The position numbers and the translations under genes were made by a program. Shown here in pieces: positions 1-12,159 of a stretch of DNA of 64,000 nucleotides. A model generated the notes under the pieces. It was not told where the DNA came from. It saw nothing but the letters and a program-made list of their open reading frames with translations, and ran no database searches. Origin of the DNA: Lonicera japonica (lineage: Eukaryota; Streptophyta; Magnoliopsida; Dipsacales; Caprifoliaceae); assembly GCA_021464415.1 (NCBI GenBank), contig CM038464.1, positions 1,364,001 to 1,428,000 of the forward strand. The letters run 5' to 3'. Numbering within the stretch: position 1 is the first letter of the stretch; each line of letters starts with the position of its first letter.

Positions 1-464
1 TCACAAGGAAATTTAGCTTAATTTTTTAGTTGATTTACATTCATAAAGTACTATCCGAGTATTAATTTGGGTTAACCGCAACAGAATAACCAAAAAAAAA
101 ATCAAATCATACTTTTTATTTTTATATATAGATTGATGTTCTTTAAATTAGACAACATATCATATTTTAAAATTAGTTTTACACCACATATATCTTACTA
201 TATTACTGTGTTTCTAATAAGATATTTATGCATTTTTATTTCACATTTTACTTTGCATAAACTTATGATGTGTATTTAACCCCATGCATAGGTTTTTCGT
301 TCTAATAGTTAAAAAAAAATCATATCGAGTTTGACTCCTAAGATGCAAACTTAAAATATGAGGTGAAAAGTAATAAGAACAATTTCGTCAAGAAAAATGT
401 AATCTAACAATAACTAGTAGACTTTACTCATTATGGAGTACAAATATATATAAAGATAATAACA
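1..464. other. AT-rich intergenic sequence
   Basis: No coding frame, RNA gene or repeat structure is recognisable. The sequence is AT-rich plant intergenic DNA leading up to the target duplication of the foldback element that starts at 470. Confidence 0.6.
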
Positions 465-516
465 TATAGAGTAAACTATTATAATGACCCTATAGAGTAA
501 ACTATTATAATGGCCC
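465..516. repeat. 26-bp tandem duplication at the left end of the foldback element
   Basis: Two 26-bp copies, 465-490 and 491-516, differ at one base (..AATGACCC versus ..AATGGCCC). Each contains AGTAAACTATTATAATG, the outermost terminal-repeat sequence. The element therefore has a doubled left terminus, either from internal tandem duplication or from a second element end. Confidence 0.7.
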
Positions 517-1608
517 TTAATTAAACTATGAGCCTAGTGTTATTTTGGCCCTTAAACTTAAAAACGAGCCACTTTAGCCCTTCAACAATTGGCGAGTCTC
601 ATTTTAGCCCTTCCGGCCAAATTTTATATTAAGTTGGACAGAATAAGGGGCATTTTTGTAATTTTAATTTTTTTTAAATAACTTTAAATATAATTTTTTT
701 CGTAATTAAATGTTCTTCTCTCTCCGGTTCTTCTTCCTCCATATTTTCCTTCAAAATCTAGGGCTAGATTTTAAATTGGTTTTATCTGTGAATAGAGCAC
801 TTACATCAATTTGTGGACAAAAAAATGGAGAAGAGAGAACTCACATCAAATTCGTGGGGAGAGGAATCGGTGGTGATGAGAGGTACATTTTTGATGACCG
901 GATTAAGTAATCGGTGGTGATGAGAAGTTGATTTTTTATGACCGAATTGGTGCGCCATAAATTGAAAGATAGAGAGGAAGAACTGAAGAAAAAGAAAAAC
1001 TGAAGAAGCAGTTTCTACCAAAGTTTAATTCCTCCTCTTCTTCTTTCGCTATTTAGCTATAAATACATAGAAAATTAGAGGTGTATGTAGTATATATGTG
1101 CGTACGTGTATGTGTGAATGTGATAAGAGAGAAAATTGGAGGATTTGGAAAGAGATGGTAATGATGATGGTGGTGGCTGGGTCGGAGATGGTGATAATGA
1201 TGTGGTTGGATTTGGAGAAGCGGTGGAAGATGGCGATGGTGGGTGAAAGAGCTAGAGATAGTGATGGTGAAGGTGGTGGAAGAAGAGGCTGTAGATGGCG
1301 ATGGTGGTGAGTGGAGGCAGCAATGGTGCGGTGGCCGGCCGGGTCTCTTTCTCACTCCCCCTTTTCTTTTGTATTTTCTTATATAATATATTTTTTGAAA
1401 AAAAAATCTAATTGAAGTTAGTTTTAAAAAAAAGTTAATTTAAATTACAAAAATGCTCCTTATTCCGTCTAATTTAACAAAAAATTTGGATGAAATGGCT
1501 AAAATGAGACTCGCCAATAGTTGAAGGGTTAAAGTGGAGCACTTTTTAATGTAAAGATTAAAATAATACTATACCAATACTTTAAAAGTAATTAGAGTAG
1601 TTTATTGT
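470..1608. mobile_element. Non-autonomous foldback / MULE-like DNA element
   Basis: The left arm (about 490-690) and the reverse complement of the right arm (about 1425-1608) share a long imperfect inverted repeat of roughly 180 bp. It includes the identical core GGCGAGTCTCATTTTAGCC and a shared stretch around GCATTTTTGTAATTT. Immediately outside lie AACATATAG (461-469) and AATATATAG (1609-1617), an 8/9 match compatible with the 9-bp target duplication made by Mutator-like transposases. The interior has no transposase, only GA/GT-rich low-complexity DNA at 1100-1320. Assignment to MULEs is inferred from arm length and duplication size; a long-TIR element of another superfamily remains possible. 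Confidence 0.7.
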
Positions 1609-1617
1609 AATATATAG

Positions 1618-4035
1618 ATATGATGGAAACGCAAATATGGTCAAGAGGAAAGTCGAATATAAAAATAAAAGAAGTTAACTTAAATAATTGAGTTGCAATT
1701 TTTTGGCGGAGCGAATTTAAAAACTCAGATACAAAATTTCAGTCGACCCAACCCTGGTTCCTAACAAGTTAATATCTAAACACGCACACGCGTTAATTGA
1801 TTTGGGAAGGAGTTTTATGTCTTTTTGACCAAAAAGGAAAGGCCAAACGCGTACTGACCAAACAAATAATATTTGGCTACTTGGACGGTCCTGATCGAAA
1901 TCCTACAGGGACCGTTGTGTGCGAGGACGGCACTTACGTTACGTGTGAGGCTGCCGTCCACGTTACCGCCTGGCTGTTTTATCACGTCGGTACATAAACA
2001 TTACGCCCCGCTAATTCCTCTCCAGCTCCATTTTTATTTTATTTTTTGTTGAGACGGTCGTTAGTCTCACCTTAATTTAATATTTTAAGTTCTATTTAAT
2101 AATAATATAAAATATAAATTATATTTGATTTTGTGACAAATTATAAAAAATTAAAACATATGATAAGATATTCTCTATTTCATACTTATTTTATGAGTAA
2201 AAGTTATCAACTTTTCATAATTTTTTGTGAATTTTTTTTCTTTAATCACCAAAGAAAATTTTTTCATTAAAAAAGTAACAAAGTAAAAAATTATTTCACC
2301 ACATGTCTCAACTTATTTTTTAACTTCTAACAAAAATTAACTGTTTTTATTTTATTTTTTTATATTGTTATCAAACGGATCCTTAAATTATAAAAAAAAA
2401 TTCAACTACTGTACCAAAAGGTTTAATGTCAAAATACCAAATTAACGTGTGAATAGCCCCCCACTCTCTAGGAAAAAAATATAGGATCACATTGTACTAA
2501 ATTTTATTCTCTAAAAAATGTTACTGTTTATTTTAAGTGTTAATAGATATAGTTAAAATCGTATATTGTTATTTTATCATTAAAAAAACCTTTGAAGGAA
2601 AAGAAGCTATTCATCTTTATAGTTTATTTTAAATATTTTTTCGATTAAGTGTAACTTTTTTGTACAAAAGTATTTGAAAAACCTCTTAGTTAATTCTCTT
2701 GCTAAAATTTGTTATATTTATTATAGGCTCGATAATGCTGTATGCTCGTATAAATTAGGGCCCAACTAGTTAAAATCCTTTAAAACTTCAAACATACTAA
2801 AATAAGTTCCTTGCAAATATTTAAAACATTAAACACGTGAACCAAGTATGCATATCAATAATATCTCAAATGAGTTTTTCTTTTTGAGTACAAATATCAT
2901 CACAAATAGTTAAAAACTTAAATTCTAATATAATTTTTTGTTGCTTATTTAATACATGCTGGAAGTATTATTGTTTATATATATATATATAGTCTTAAGG
3001 GTTCATTTAATTGCGTAAATTATCTCATATAATTGTTTCATTGTAAATTAATAAATTATATTTTTTTTCATTTCAATAAAAAAAATTGTGGTATGACTTT
3101 TTTTTACATGAACTTGTATGATAGGGTTTATTTTTTATTTTTTATTTAAAATAAATAAATTAAGAGATGTCTAAATTTCTCCCTTAATCCTACAAACAAA
3201 GAACTCCCCCCCACCCCATGAGTCGAACCCTTGATCTCAAGACAAGGGAGGTCTAAGTCTCTCACATGAACTTGTATAATAGTTATAGGTTATGTAATTT
3301 CGATTATGTCTTTACATTTTTTTTTATTTAATTTATTAGGTATTAACTTAAGTTTATTGACTTTATATAATAGTTCAATTTTACATCCAAACAATTAAAT
3401 TAAATAATTCATGAATTAAATAATTTTAAATCGTCTAATTTATTTAATAAAAAAATATTTGTCTAATTTATAAATTAAAGAATAACCGAAATACTTGTTT
3501 AATAACACTTTAAATGTGCCTACCCTGCTTAATAAAATTAATAGCACATCTTTAATTTTTATCATTCTTCTAAAATATATCACTTCCAACAAAATAAATG
3601 GTCAAATAAAATTCATTTATTACTTCTCCTTGGATTAAAAATAGGGGCTTTCTGTTTTCAGCACACGTAATTTAAATTCAACCAAGTCCCAAGAGGGGAA
3701 CTCGGTCTACTTTATTACCTCTCTTTGGATTGGAAATAGGGGCTTTTTGTTTTCAGCATTCATAATTTAAACTGTTTTGCTTTTAGCCCATCTTGTTTTC
3801 CAATTTAATTGTTGGCCCAAAATTTTGAATAGTTACAGTTTTAAATTTAAAATAGTGATTTTAATGTTTTTAACATGAATGTATGTTTTTCTACAATCTT
3901 GCTTATTTTGACCTTTTTAATTCAAATTCAGTTTATCCTATAACTTAGCCCCACCTAATATTTAGGACATATGTTAACAATCTTATACATTTTCAACTTC
4001 TTTAAAAACAGAAGTTGAGATTTAAAACCAATTTT
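1618..4035. other. Intergenic, AT-rich, with a probable SINE remnant
   Basis: No gene is visible. Around 1880-1965 the sequence turns GC-richer and holds two short inverted repeats: ACGGTCC 1885-1891 with GGACCGT 1909-1915, and GGACGGC 1925-1931 with GCCGTCC 1953-1959. Around 3180-3290 the minus strand reads like the tRNA-derived part of a plant SINE, with GGTTCGACTC (complement of 3220-3229) matching a pol III box B. No intact A box or tail could be delimited. The remainder is poly-A/T-rich. Confidence 0.5.
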
Positions 4036-4040
4036 GAAAT

Positions 4041-4900
4041 TATTGGTGTCTAAAATTAGAAGGGTAATTTAAATCACATAGTCAAATAATTAGATCAAAT
4101 AATTAATGTAATAAATGCAGTAAGCTAGGAGGATCAGAGATACATAGCAGAGGTTGGACTCATATGAAAATATGGGTTAGTCCTCCTCTGTGGAATAAAG
4201 CTAGGAGCTCGGTTTGCTTTGTATTGGCAGTAACTGGGTGACTATTACAAACTCAGCAAAGTCTCTCTAACTCTTCTATTCTCATGAGATTACAGTAAGA
4301 ATATACTTGAACTACACGAGTTCTAACTTTCTTATGTTAGGAGCTCTAATGTGTGCTCGGGAGTTCTATCTCCATCTCTCTTTCTTGAATGTTGGATCCT
4401 TTTTTGTTGTTAATTGGCATTAGGTTGTTCTTGGTTGTTGAGAGAAGTAAATGATTCTTCTATATATATGAGACGGAGAAGACATGTGAGGGGAGCTCTA
4501 TGGAGTAGGTCCAGGGCCATCCCTCACTCCCATCAACTCTGACCCTACCTCCCCAAGAATTCTGGCACATTAAATGCAGTATTGAAGGTGAATGAGGTTC
4601 TGCAACATCTGGCGGAATTGGTAGCAGTTGCCCATACCTTCTGTATCTTTCCCGATACAGTGGTCAGCCATGGAACTCAGAGGTCGCTAGGAGAGCTCTA
4701 TCTTCTGAGCTCCGTAATATATTATTCTAGAAAAATCCTCCAGACTAGAAGAACTGTTGGTTGGAGCTCTAGCTCCTGAATAAATGCCAAACAAAGCTCT
4801 GGAGCCCCGTTTGTTGGAGAGTGGTGACACCGCTGACGTGGGAAGCCACATGTCTGCTCGTAGCTGGCGGTGTGAATTAGATGAGCAATTTGCACCATCA
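4041..4900 (-). repeat. 3' LTR of the Tat-like element (element orientation)
   Basis: An 860-bp partner of 15128-16007. Its outer plus-strand end reads TATTGGTG where the partner has TGTTGGTG, so the terminal dinucleotide has mutated since insertion. The inner end is ..TGCACCATCA at 4900. The LTR pair is clearly diverged, implying an old insertion. Confidence 0.9.
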
Positions 4901-4921
4901 ATTGCCCCTTACCCTCTCCAT
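4901..4921 (-). other. Polypurine tract of the Tat-like element
   Basis: Immediately upstream of the 3' LTR in element orientation, the minus strand reads GGAGAGGGTAAGGGGCAAT. This purine run is in the position where plus-strand DNA synthesis is primed. Confidence 0.65.
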
Positions 4922-5251
4922 TTATCTCAGAAGAGTTGATTAGGAATGATAAATATGGAATGAACACCAAAAGTAGCTTCGAGCTCTAACGACCAGATCG
5001 TCCGAGGTGCGAATTAGTTAAGTGAACAAATGAGACCATTGGCTTCAAGGATTTAAGCTCTGGGCTTCATAGACCTTTTTAATCCCCATAACTAACTGAT
5101 TCAGGGCTCTTTATTAGGCCATTACCTTGTATGGAGAGATCGTGCCCGTCAGTTCCGTATTTCTTGGAGAATGTGAAAACGTTTGGTAGTAGGTCTATGA
5201 ATGGGCAATTAATTAAGGCTTGAGTGGACAGTTAGCTTATCCCACACACCT

Positions 5252-5259
5252 TATATAAA
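5252..5259 (+). promoter_or_regulatory. TATA box for the antisense transcript of the Tat-like element
   Basis: TATATAAA on the plus strand lies about 200 bp upstream of the first ATG (5458) of the antisense reading frame. It sits outside the LTR, so it may be a private internal promoter for the antisense gene. This is inferred from the motif and its position only. Confidence 0.45.
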
Positions 5260-5457
5260 CCTTTTTGCCTTAATGGAATTTTCACTTCATCTTTCATAAA
5301 CCCTAAGCATCCTTAGAGCTCAAAAAATTCATCGTTTCCATTATTTCAAGAGGTTCTCAAGTGTCCCTTTAGAGGATTTCATAAAGTTTATCCTTCACTT
5401 CGCACCCTCTACTCCCTTCCATTCCTTAGCATTACTCATAGAGCACTTTACCAGCCA

Positions 5458-7920
5458 ATGTCTAAACCAAGAAGTCCCTCCTCAAGTGGAGGTAGGTTTT
5501 CCTCTAGCGCGGCTCCGGTCACCGTTCCTTAACACAGAACCATCACTATCATAGATAATGATGAGCTAGCTACCATAAATCTTCTTCCACTAACGGTTGG
5601 TTTTTTGAGGACGCCATTAAGGCGTATTCAAATTACATCAGCTCATTTCCGTATTTTTATTCCTTCCACATTTTCTGCGACAAATATCTCGATGTTTAAG
5701 GATAGATATCAAATCCTTATCGGCGTTAAGATTAGGGCTCCTGACTTAGAGGTGGGAGCTTGCTATTATAGACCTAGGGAGGTCTATTTTACGAGTCCGC
5801 CTTCAAGTGCCGGCTCTGCTTGCCCATGGACGATCACTTAAGGGAGCTGCTGGCGACCTTTGATCCGGCCCTCTTTCAGCTGTTATCGAACATATGAAAC
5901 TGCTTGATAGGCCTCATTATGATCTTTAGTGCCGTATCTTCCAGGAGTCACAAGGTCATGGCAAAGGAATTTCTTACTCTATTTCAGCCCAAAGATGGAA
6001 GGAGTAGGAACCGAGGGACCCTGAGCTATCCGAGCGAGTTATGAGCTTTAAAACTCATCCAAAATCTCCCCGATAGTATTCACAACTGGAAGAAGAGATT
6101 TTTCTACTTTTCCAAGACGGGCTGGGAACACGAGGTCGACTGTCCCAGCGTGCTAAACCTGAAGACTTGGTTCACTGAACCCGGCACCATTTGTAAATGT
6201 CGACCACTCATTTTTCTTTTATTATTTCCTGATAGCCCCCTAGCTAAATACTTATTTATTGCTTCGTTCTTTGCAGTGAAGGAGAAAATGCCTACTCTCG
6301 CGTCTTTCCCCTAAATAGAGGATGCCAAAAGGTTCACCTTGAAGCATTACACAGAAATAACAGCTTCGGAGATGCTCTGGTGCTTCGGCTTGGCCTCAAG
6401 TTTACAGATATGGATGAGGCCATCAAAATTATGGAGGAGCTCGAGTTAAACAAGTCATTCGTGGTGCTCACTGAGAAAGACCTCTTTGCCATGACTACCA
6501 AGTCTTCTAAGGACAGGTCCACAGCTCTTTTAGCAATTAAAGGAGTGGAAGAAGAAGAGGAGGATAAGGAAGAAGGGCTTCAAAAGAAAAGGTCCAAGCA
6601 ACCCACAAGCGTCCTCCCTCTGCTCCAAGTTCCCTTATCACCTCCAAGTAAATTACATTCCATTTATTTTATTGTTTGGTATAGAGCTCCTTATATGTAT
6701 CCTGACACACGTCTCTGTATGCCACAGATGTACCTTTGGTGATCAACCTAATAATAGTGAGCAAGAAAAAGAGGACACTTTAAAAAGGTACAAGAAATCC
6801 AAAACAAGTGAGGGGGCCTCTGTCTCAACGCACGGTGCAGGGCACCGTTAGCTTGTATGTCGACCTGGTTACGGGTTCCATAGGCGTCCTCCTATTTCTT
6901 AGCCCACAAGAGGTTGAGCTTGAGAAGATGCGGGATTTTGACGATGAGGTTGTGTTGCCTCCCCCTTCAAAAAATGCATCACCCACTAAAATAGTTTACA
7001 AGCTGGTAATCTCTGATGATAAGGACCTATAGGAGCTTGACGCTACGGAAGCTAAATGCCAGTCGACTTTCGGAGGTGTTGCCATCTCCACCACCCCAAG
7101 GATGAACGGGGACGGGTTGAGGTTCTTTATTCCCAGGGTGACTTTGTCCCCTTTGGGTGCATGTATGCTCCAAAACGCAAGGGTAACAGGGTTAGCTAGC
7201 TAGCTGACGAGTACGATTACCACATGAGCCAAGTAAATATTCCCACTTCACTTATTCTCTTTGTATTTTCACTTTTTGAGCTATTCTCTAATCATCTTCT
7301 TTTTTTAGGCCCTGTCTCTTTTTTACTCTACCCTTCACATAGCTGAAGGGGGTACGAATAACCTGGCTCTAGCTGCAGCTCAAGAGGCTTTTAGATAAGA
7401 CTAGATCAGACCTGGTAGCTGCCGAAGAGGACAGGAAGAATAAAATGGCCCAGGCTGTGCAAATGTTAGCTGAAACGATGAGCCTGCAAGCCTAGCTGAG
7501 CACCCTCAAAGACCAAACTTAAGCTACCATCAATGTAGCTCATGCAAAAGTAGAGCTTGACTGCAAAGAGGTAGGGAAGATGCCCTAAAATTGGCCAAGC
7601 TGAAGCGTCATAGTAGGATTGAAACAACCATAAGTCTTAAAGAGCTCCAGAGCCAATTGGCGATGAGGGACAATGAGCTATCTTCCTCTCTTCAAAATAA
7701 CGAGGCTATGAAAGGCTAGATCTTTAAGCTAGAGAAGAAGAATGAGGAACTCAAAGACTCCCTTCTGGCCATAAAACTGAAGGCCATATAAAGTTTTTGC
7801 TCCCAGGGATGACCTCTTGCCAAAATCAGCGATGTGTACATGGCTAGCTTTTTCAAGTTCCAGGAGCTTGCCTTACAGAAACCAGATAATCTTGAGGATA
7901 TAGAGTACCCTGCAGACATG
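5458..7920 (+). pseudogene. Antisense reading frame of the Tat-like element (Transposase_28-like), decayed
   Basis: Plus-strand frames run opposite to gag-pol. They start MSKPRSPSSSGG at 5458 and, after a stop, continue with LRTPLRRIQITSAHFRIFIP and CYYRPREVYF to 5841. Pieces then appear in changing frames: an IHNWKKRFFYFSKTGWEH-like segment (about 6075), LGLKFTDMDEAIKIMEELEL (6390) and an acidic stretch EEEEEDKEEG (6550). A charged coiled-coil-like tail, rich in E/K and L, spans about 7380-7780. The layout resembles the plant 'putative gypsy type transposon' family and the antisense ORF reported downstream of pol in Grande/Tat elements. The family name is inferred; stops make it a pseudogene. 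Confidence 0.55.
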
Positions 7921-8869
7921 GGTGTGACTCTAGGCTCGAGGCGAGGATTTTAGAGAAAATAGGAGATGTTATTTCTATTCTTCAGCTAATTAAGAAAGAG
8001 GAACCTGGCTTGTTGGATAAATAGGAGACATGTAAGCCTTCACCTTCTAGGGATGATGCTAATGGTGATTTTGCTTTAAAATTTGTTTATCTTTAATAAA
8101 TAAAGGAATTTTGCTTTAAAATTTATTTTTATTATGTTACTTTAATTCTTGTCTTTTCTTTTGTTTAAGTTGTAACGTGAGATAGAATGAGCCTTGTGGT
8201 ACTCTAATACCCCCACAACATAGAAAAAGGTAGACAAAATTAAGCAAAATAAATAATTTGCCTCAACATAGGTCTTTACCATACTCACCAGAGGTCAATG
8301 ACCTGTTTGAGCTTATAAAGCTGGTTTTGTTGAGCCTCTCAGTACAAATAAAATTCTTGTTACTTTGGTTAAATCTGTATGAGTCATGCCCCCTAGATCT
8401 TAGGCAAAGTTTGTTAAGAATTCTTAAATGTTAGTTGGGCTCCTCAATGTGTAAATGTGCTCATTGAGCTAGTTAATTACTATGCTTACCTCTTTGCAAG
8501 AGGAATTGTTCAGTTCTCAATAAGCCTATATGAGGGTCATTTATGCTTGGTGACTGACTTATTTGGTAATATAAATTTTTTCGAGGTCTTTGGAGTTTTA
8601 AAAAGAAAACTTGTACTTTTGGCTAAGTCTAGAGTAGAGTCGTGCCTCCTTCTGACTTAGGCAAATTCTGACAATTTTCTTAGTTATCACCAGACCTCTT
8701 CAGTTATATAACCGACCTCTTTTTGAGAGGGTTTTGGCAGAGTGTAAGTGTACTTTTGTAAGCTGGACACTTACTAAGCTAACCTCTTTGTAAGAGAATT
8801 TTTCTCAGAGTGCACTTTACAAGTAATGGAATACCAAAATAAAACATTTTATATACATTTTTCTTTGGG

Positions 8870-10140
8870 AATAGCTACTACAGAAATACAAAGTGTTTCA
8901 GCTCTAGGATAGTATCTCTTGAGATGTTCTATGTTCCATGGTCTCACGAGCTCTATGTCGTCTACAGTCTTTAAATAGTAGGTACCAGGTCTACTAATTT
9001 TAGTGACTACATATAGACCTTCTCATTTTGCAGTGAGCTTGTCATGTTCAGAAATCTTGGTGGCTAGGATGACTTTTTGAAGTACTAGGTCACCTACATT
9101 CAGATTCATGTACTTGACCCTCTTGTTATAACTTTTGACCATGCTCCTTTTACAGACTTATTCCTTAATTCGAGCTTGCTCACTCTTTTCTTTTAGGAGG
9201 TCTAAGTTAGCCAGCAGGCCTTCGTTGTTTCAAGCTGGGTCATGATGGTTGATTCTATATATTGGAACTCCTATCTCCACTGGGATAACTGCTTTAATTC
9301 CAGAGGTTAGAGAGAAAGGAGTTTCTCTAGTTGGACTTCTGATAGTGGTTCTGCAAGCCCATATAACTGATGGGAGCTCTTCAGATCAATTTTATTTAAC
9401 ATCATCAAGTCTTTTCTTCAACGAGCTCAATAAGGTTATGTTAGTGATTTCTGCTTGGCCGTTGACTTGAGGATAAATAGGTGAGTTGTGGTGGTTTTTT
9501 ATCCCATGCCCCTCGAATAAGTCTCTGAAGAAATCGCAATCGAACTACTTCCAATTATCAGTGATCAGTACATTTGGGAGACTAAAGTGGTAGATGATAT
9601 TCTTTCACGCGAAACTTTGGATCTTCATAGTATTGATTGTGGTTTGTGCTTCTGCCTCAACTTATTTGGTGAAGTAATTAATAACTACAACTGCAAACTT
9701 TGTCTGCTTCTTACCCAAGGGGAAATATCCGACAATATCCATACCCCACTGAGAGAAAGGTCATGGGCTGCAGGCAGGGGTCATTAGCTCTGCCGGAGTT
9801 GTTAGACGTTGGCAAATCACAGGCACTTGTCACATTTTCTTACTAGCTCATTGACGTCTTGTAGGATAGTGGGCCATAAGTATCCTTACCTCTCAACTTT
9901 GAGGGCTAAGGAATGAGCTGCCGGGTGTTCTCCACATAATTTTTTATGAATTTCTAGCAAAGTTGGTTTGGCTTAGTGAGGATGTAAGCAGAGCAGGAAT
10001 GGAAGAACGTACCCACGCTTGTACAGTGTTGCCTCGATGACCATGTATCTGTTGAAAATGCATTTCATCCTTTTGGCCATCTTCTTATCTTCAAGAAAAG
10101 CTTCGCTCATAAGGTAGTCCAAAATTGGGTCAATCTAGCA
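8870..10140 (-). pseudogene. Tat-like integrase (broken)
   Basis: Conceptual minus-strand reading over several frames shows the integrase zinc-binding region ending LVRKCDKC (about 9830). The core follows, with WGMDIVGYFPLGKKQTKF.. (about 9755), then VLITDN, HHNSPIYPQVNGQAE (about 9490-9440) and WACRTTIRSPT. The C-terminal part includes YNKRVKYMNLNVGDLVLQK and AK*EGLYVV..RPGTYYL. Multiple stops occur. No chromodomain was seen, which fits a non-chromovirus element. Confidence 0.8.
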
Positions 10141-10141
10141 T

Positions 10142-10583
10142 TTACAGACCTGCACTAGGGCCATGTCTAGTTTTACGAGTTCTTTGATAGTTTTTCTTTC
10201 CAGGTACCCTATTTGAACACCGCTGGCACTTCTGATGATGAAGCAAGCTTGACCAAGCGGTCCACCTTATTATTCTCAGCTCGCGAGACCTTGACAAAGA
10301 CCACATTTGTGTACCTCTGAGCTCTTGCCTGAGTCTTAGCCAAATAAGTAGCCATGTAATCTTCTTTGGCCATAATGTGGCCAAGTATCTGATCGATCAC
10401 GACTGTAGAGTCGTTGTAGACCACCATCTGTCTTGCCCCCAAGTCACCTGCTATCTTCAGGCCTAATATGATTGCTTCGTACTCAGCCTTGTTGTTGGAT
10501 GCTTTGAAGAGAAATTTTAGAGGTATCTCCAGGGTGTTGGCCTCAAGAATAATCAGTACTAAACTAATGCTGGACCCTTGCAA
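10142..10583 (-). pseudogene. Second, archaeal-type RNase H (aRNH) of the Tat clade
   Basis: The 124-aa minus-strand frame 10583-10209, continued in another frame to 10142, has the aRNH signature: NNKAEYEAIILGLKIAGDLG, then VVYNDSTVVIDQILG, then a repeat-rich helix and NNKVDRLVKLAS. This extra RNase H between the RT-linked RNase H and integrase is characteristic of Tat elements, and it is the main reason for assigning the clade. The start is truncated. Confidence 0.8.
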
Positions 10584-10878
10584 GTTAGAAGCTCCATTCT
10601 TGTGAAATATCCATATGGGAATTTTTTGTTACAAGTTCATTAAGGTGGTGGGGCTCGAGGTGCATGGGTCCACATGTGACAATAATTCTAGTTACTTAGG
10701 GACCTACTTTTCAGTGTAGGTAAACTCTACGATAAAGTATACTATGACCTGGCCCTTGATTGAAACTCAAGGCATGTAATTGATCATGAATTGCCCGAGC
10801 TTTACGGCCCAAATGGCCAACCTTTTTGACTATTCTGGCTTATAAAGGACCTTTCACAGTGGCTGGTCCATGAGCACA

Positions 10879-11253
10879 TTAATGGCATGGGCCTGGAAGT
10901 AGGGGCCTTAATTTTATGAAGGTGATGAGGAAGGCGTAAACTAGTTTCTCCAACGTTGGATAATTTAGCTCAGCGGCGTGTAGAGCTCTACTTATGTAAT
11001 AGACCAGTAGTTGTGGCCCTTCCTCATTTCTCATTAAGACTGAACTGACTGTTGTCAGCGATACTGCTATATACAAGCTTAGAACCTCCTCTTTCTTTGG
11101 TGAGTTAAGAAGGGAATGAGCTCTCAGGTACTTCTTAAGTAGTTGAAAAGCAAGCTCGCATTCTTCTGTCCATTCAAAATCTTTCTTAAGGGCTTTGAAG
11201 AAGAGGTGGCACTTGTTTATTGCCATGGAGATAAATATGTTCAGAGCTGCCAC
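10879..11253 (-). pseudogene. RT-linked RNase H domain (degenerate)
   Basis: The minus-strand frame continues RT with the connection segment FKALKKDFEWTEECELAF and the RNase H-like stretch SLYIAVSLTTVSSVLMRNEE followed by YYISRALHAAELNYPTLEKL. These are standard gypsy landmarks. The usual Asp of the LYLAVS..D motif is not evident, and the frame ends early in a degenerate tail. Confidence 0.8.
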
Positions 11254-11280
11254 CCTCTCAGCTAAACTTTGGAGTTCTTT

Positions 11281-12026
11281 CTACTTAGTTGGAGACCTCA
11301 TATTGATTAAAGCTTTTATTTTCTCAGGGTTAGCTTCGATTCCTCTTTGCGTTACCATGAACTCCAGGAATTTTTCCCCTCTTACTCCAAAAGCACATTT
11401 CAGTGGGTTGAGGGACATGTCATTCTGTCTGAGTATAGCAAAGGCTTCATTGAGGTCTACCACGTGGCTAGAGGTTTTGAGACTTTTGACCAGTATGTCA
11501 TCGACATAGACCTCCATATTTCTACCAATCTGGTCTTTAAATAATGTGCTCATGACCCTCTGATAAGTAACTACAGCGTTCTTTAAACCAAATGACATGA
11601 CCTTATAGTAGTATGTCCTCTTATTAGTGATAAATGAGGTATTTTCTTCGTCTTCGAGGGCCATCCTGACCTTATTATAGCCATAATAAATATCCATATA
11701 GCTCAGTATCTTATGGCCAGTAGTTACATTAATAAGATGATCAATTTTTGGAAGTGAAAAACCGTCTTTTGGCAGGCCTTGTTAAGGTTTTTGAAGTCCA
11801 TGCACATCCTCCACTTTTCACTATGCTTCTTCACGAGTACTACACTAGAAAGCCACTTTGGGTAGTGGACTTCCTGAATGAAACCAGCTTGGAGGAGCTT
11901 CTGGACCTCCTTATTGGCAGTCAAGTTCCTTTCTGCTGCAAAGTTTCTTTTCTTCTGCCTCATAGGCTTAAATGCTGGGTCAGCATTGAGACAGTGCACC
12001 ATGACTTCTGAATTTAGCCTTTTCAT
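11281..12026 (-). pseudogene. Tat-like reverse transcriptase (broken)
   Basis: Frames 12026-11724 and 11697-11281 on the minus strand together give a gypsy RT. The fingers motif is RNFAAERNLTANKEVQKLL, followed by GFIQEVHYPKWLSSVVLVKK and WRMCMDFKNLNKAC. After a break the frame resumes with YYGYNKVRM, then SFITNKRTYYYKVMSFGLKN and the catalytic box YVDDILVKS. A stop/frameshift near 11715 separates the first catalytic Asp region from the YVDD half. Confidence 0.9.
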
Positions 12027-12159
12027 GTCATCATGGGACCAAGCAAAGATATCAGCATTAGATCATAGGCATTGGGAGAGCTCCTCTTTGACATTCACAC
12101 TGAGCTAATTGCTGATCTTCAATACTATGTCAGGCTGCAGAGGGTCCAAGGGGAGATCT

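Noticed and set aside
1053..1355. Overlapping frames on both strands rich in His/Pro/Ser or Met/Gly
   Set aside because: Low-complexity DNA inside the foldback element gives open frames on both strands; no domain or codon pattern supports a gene.
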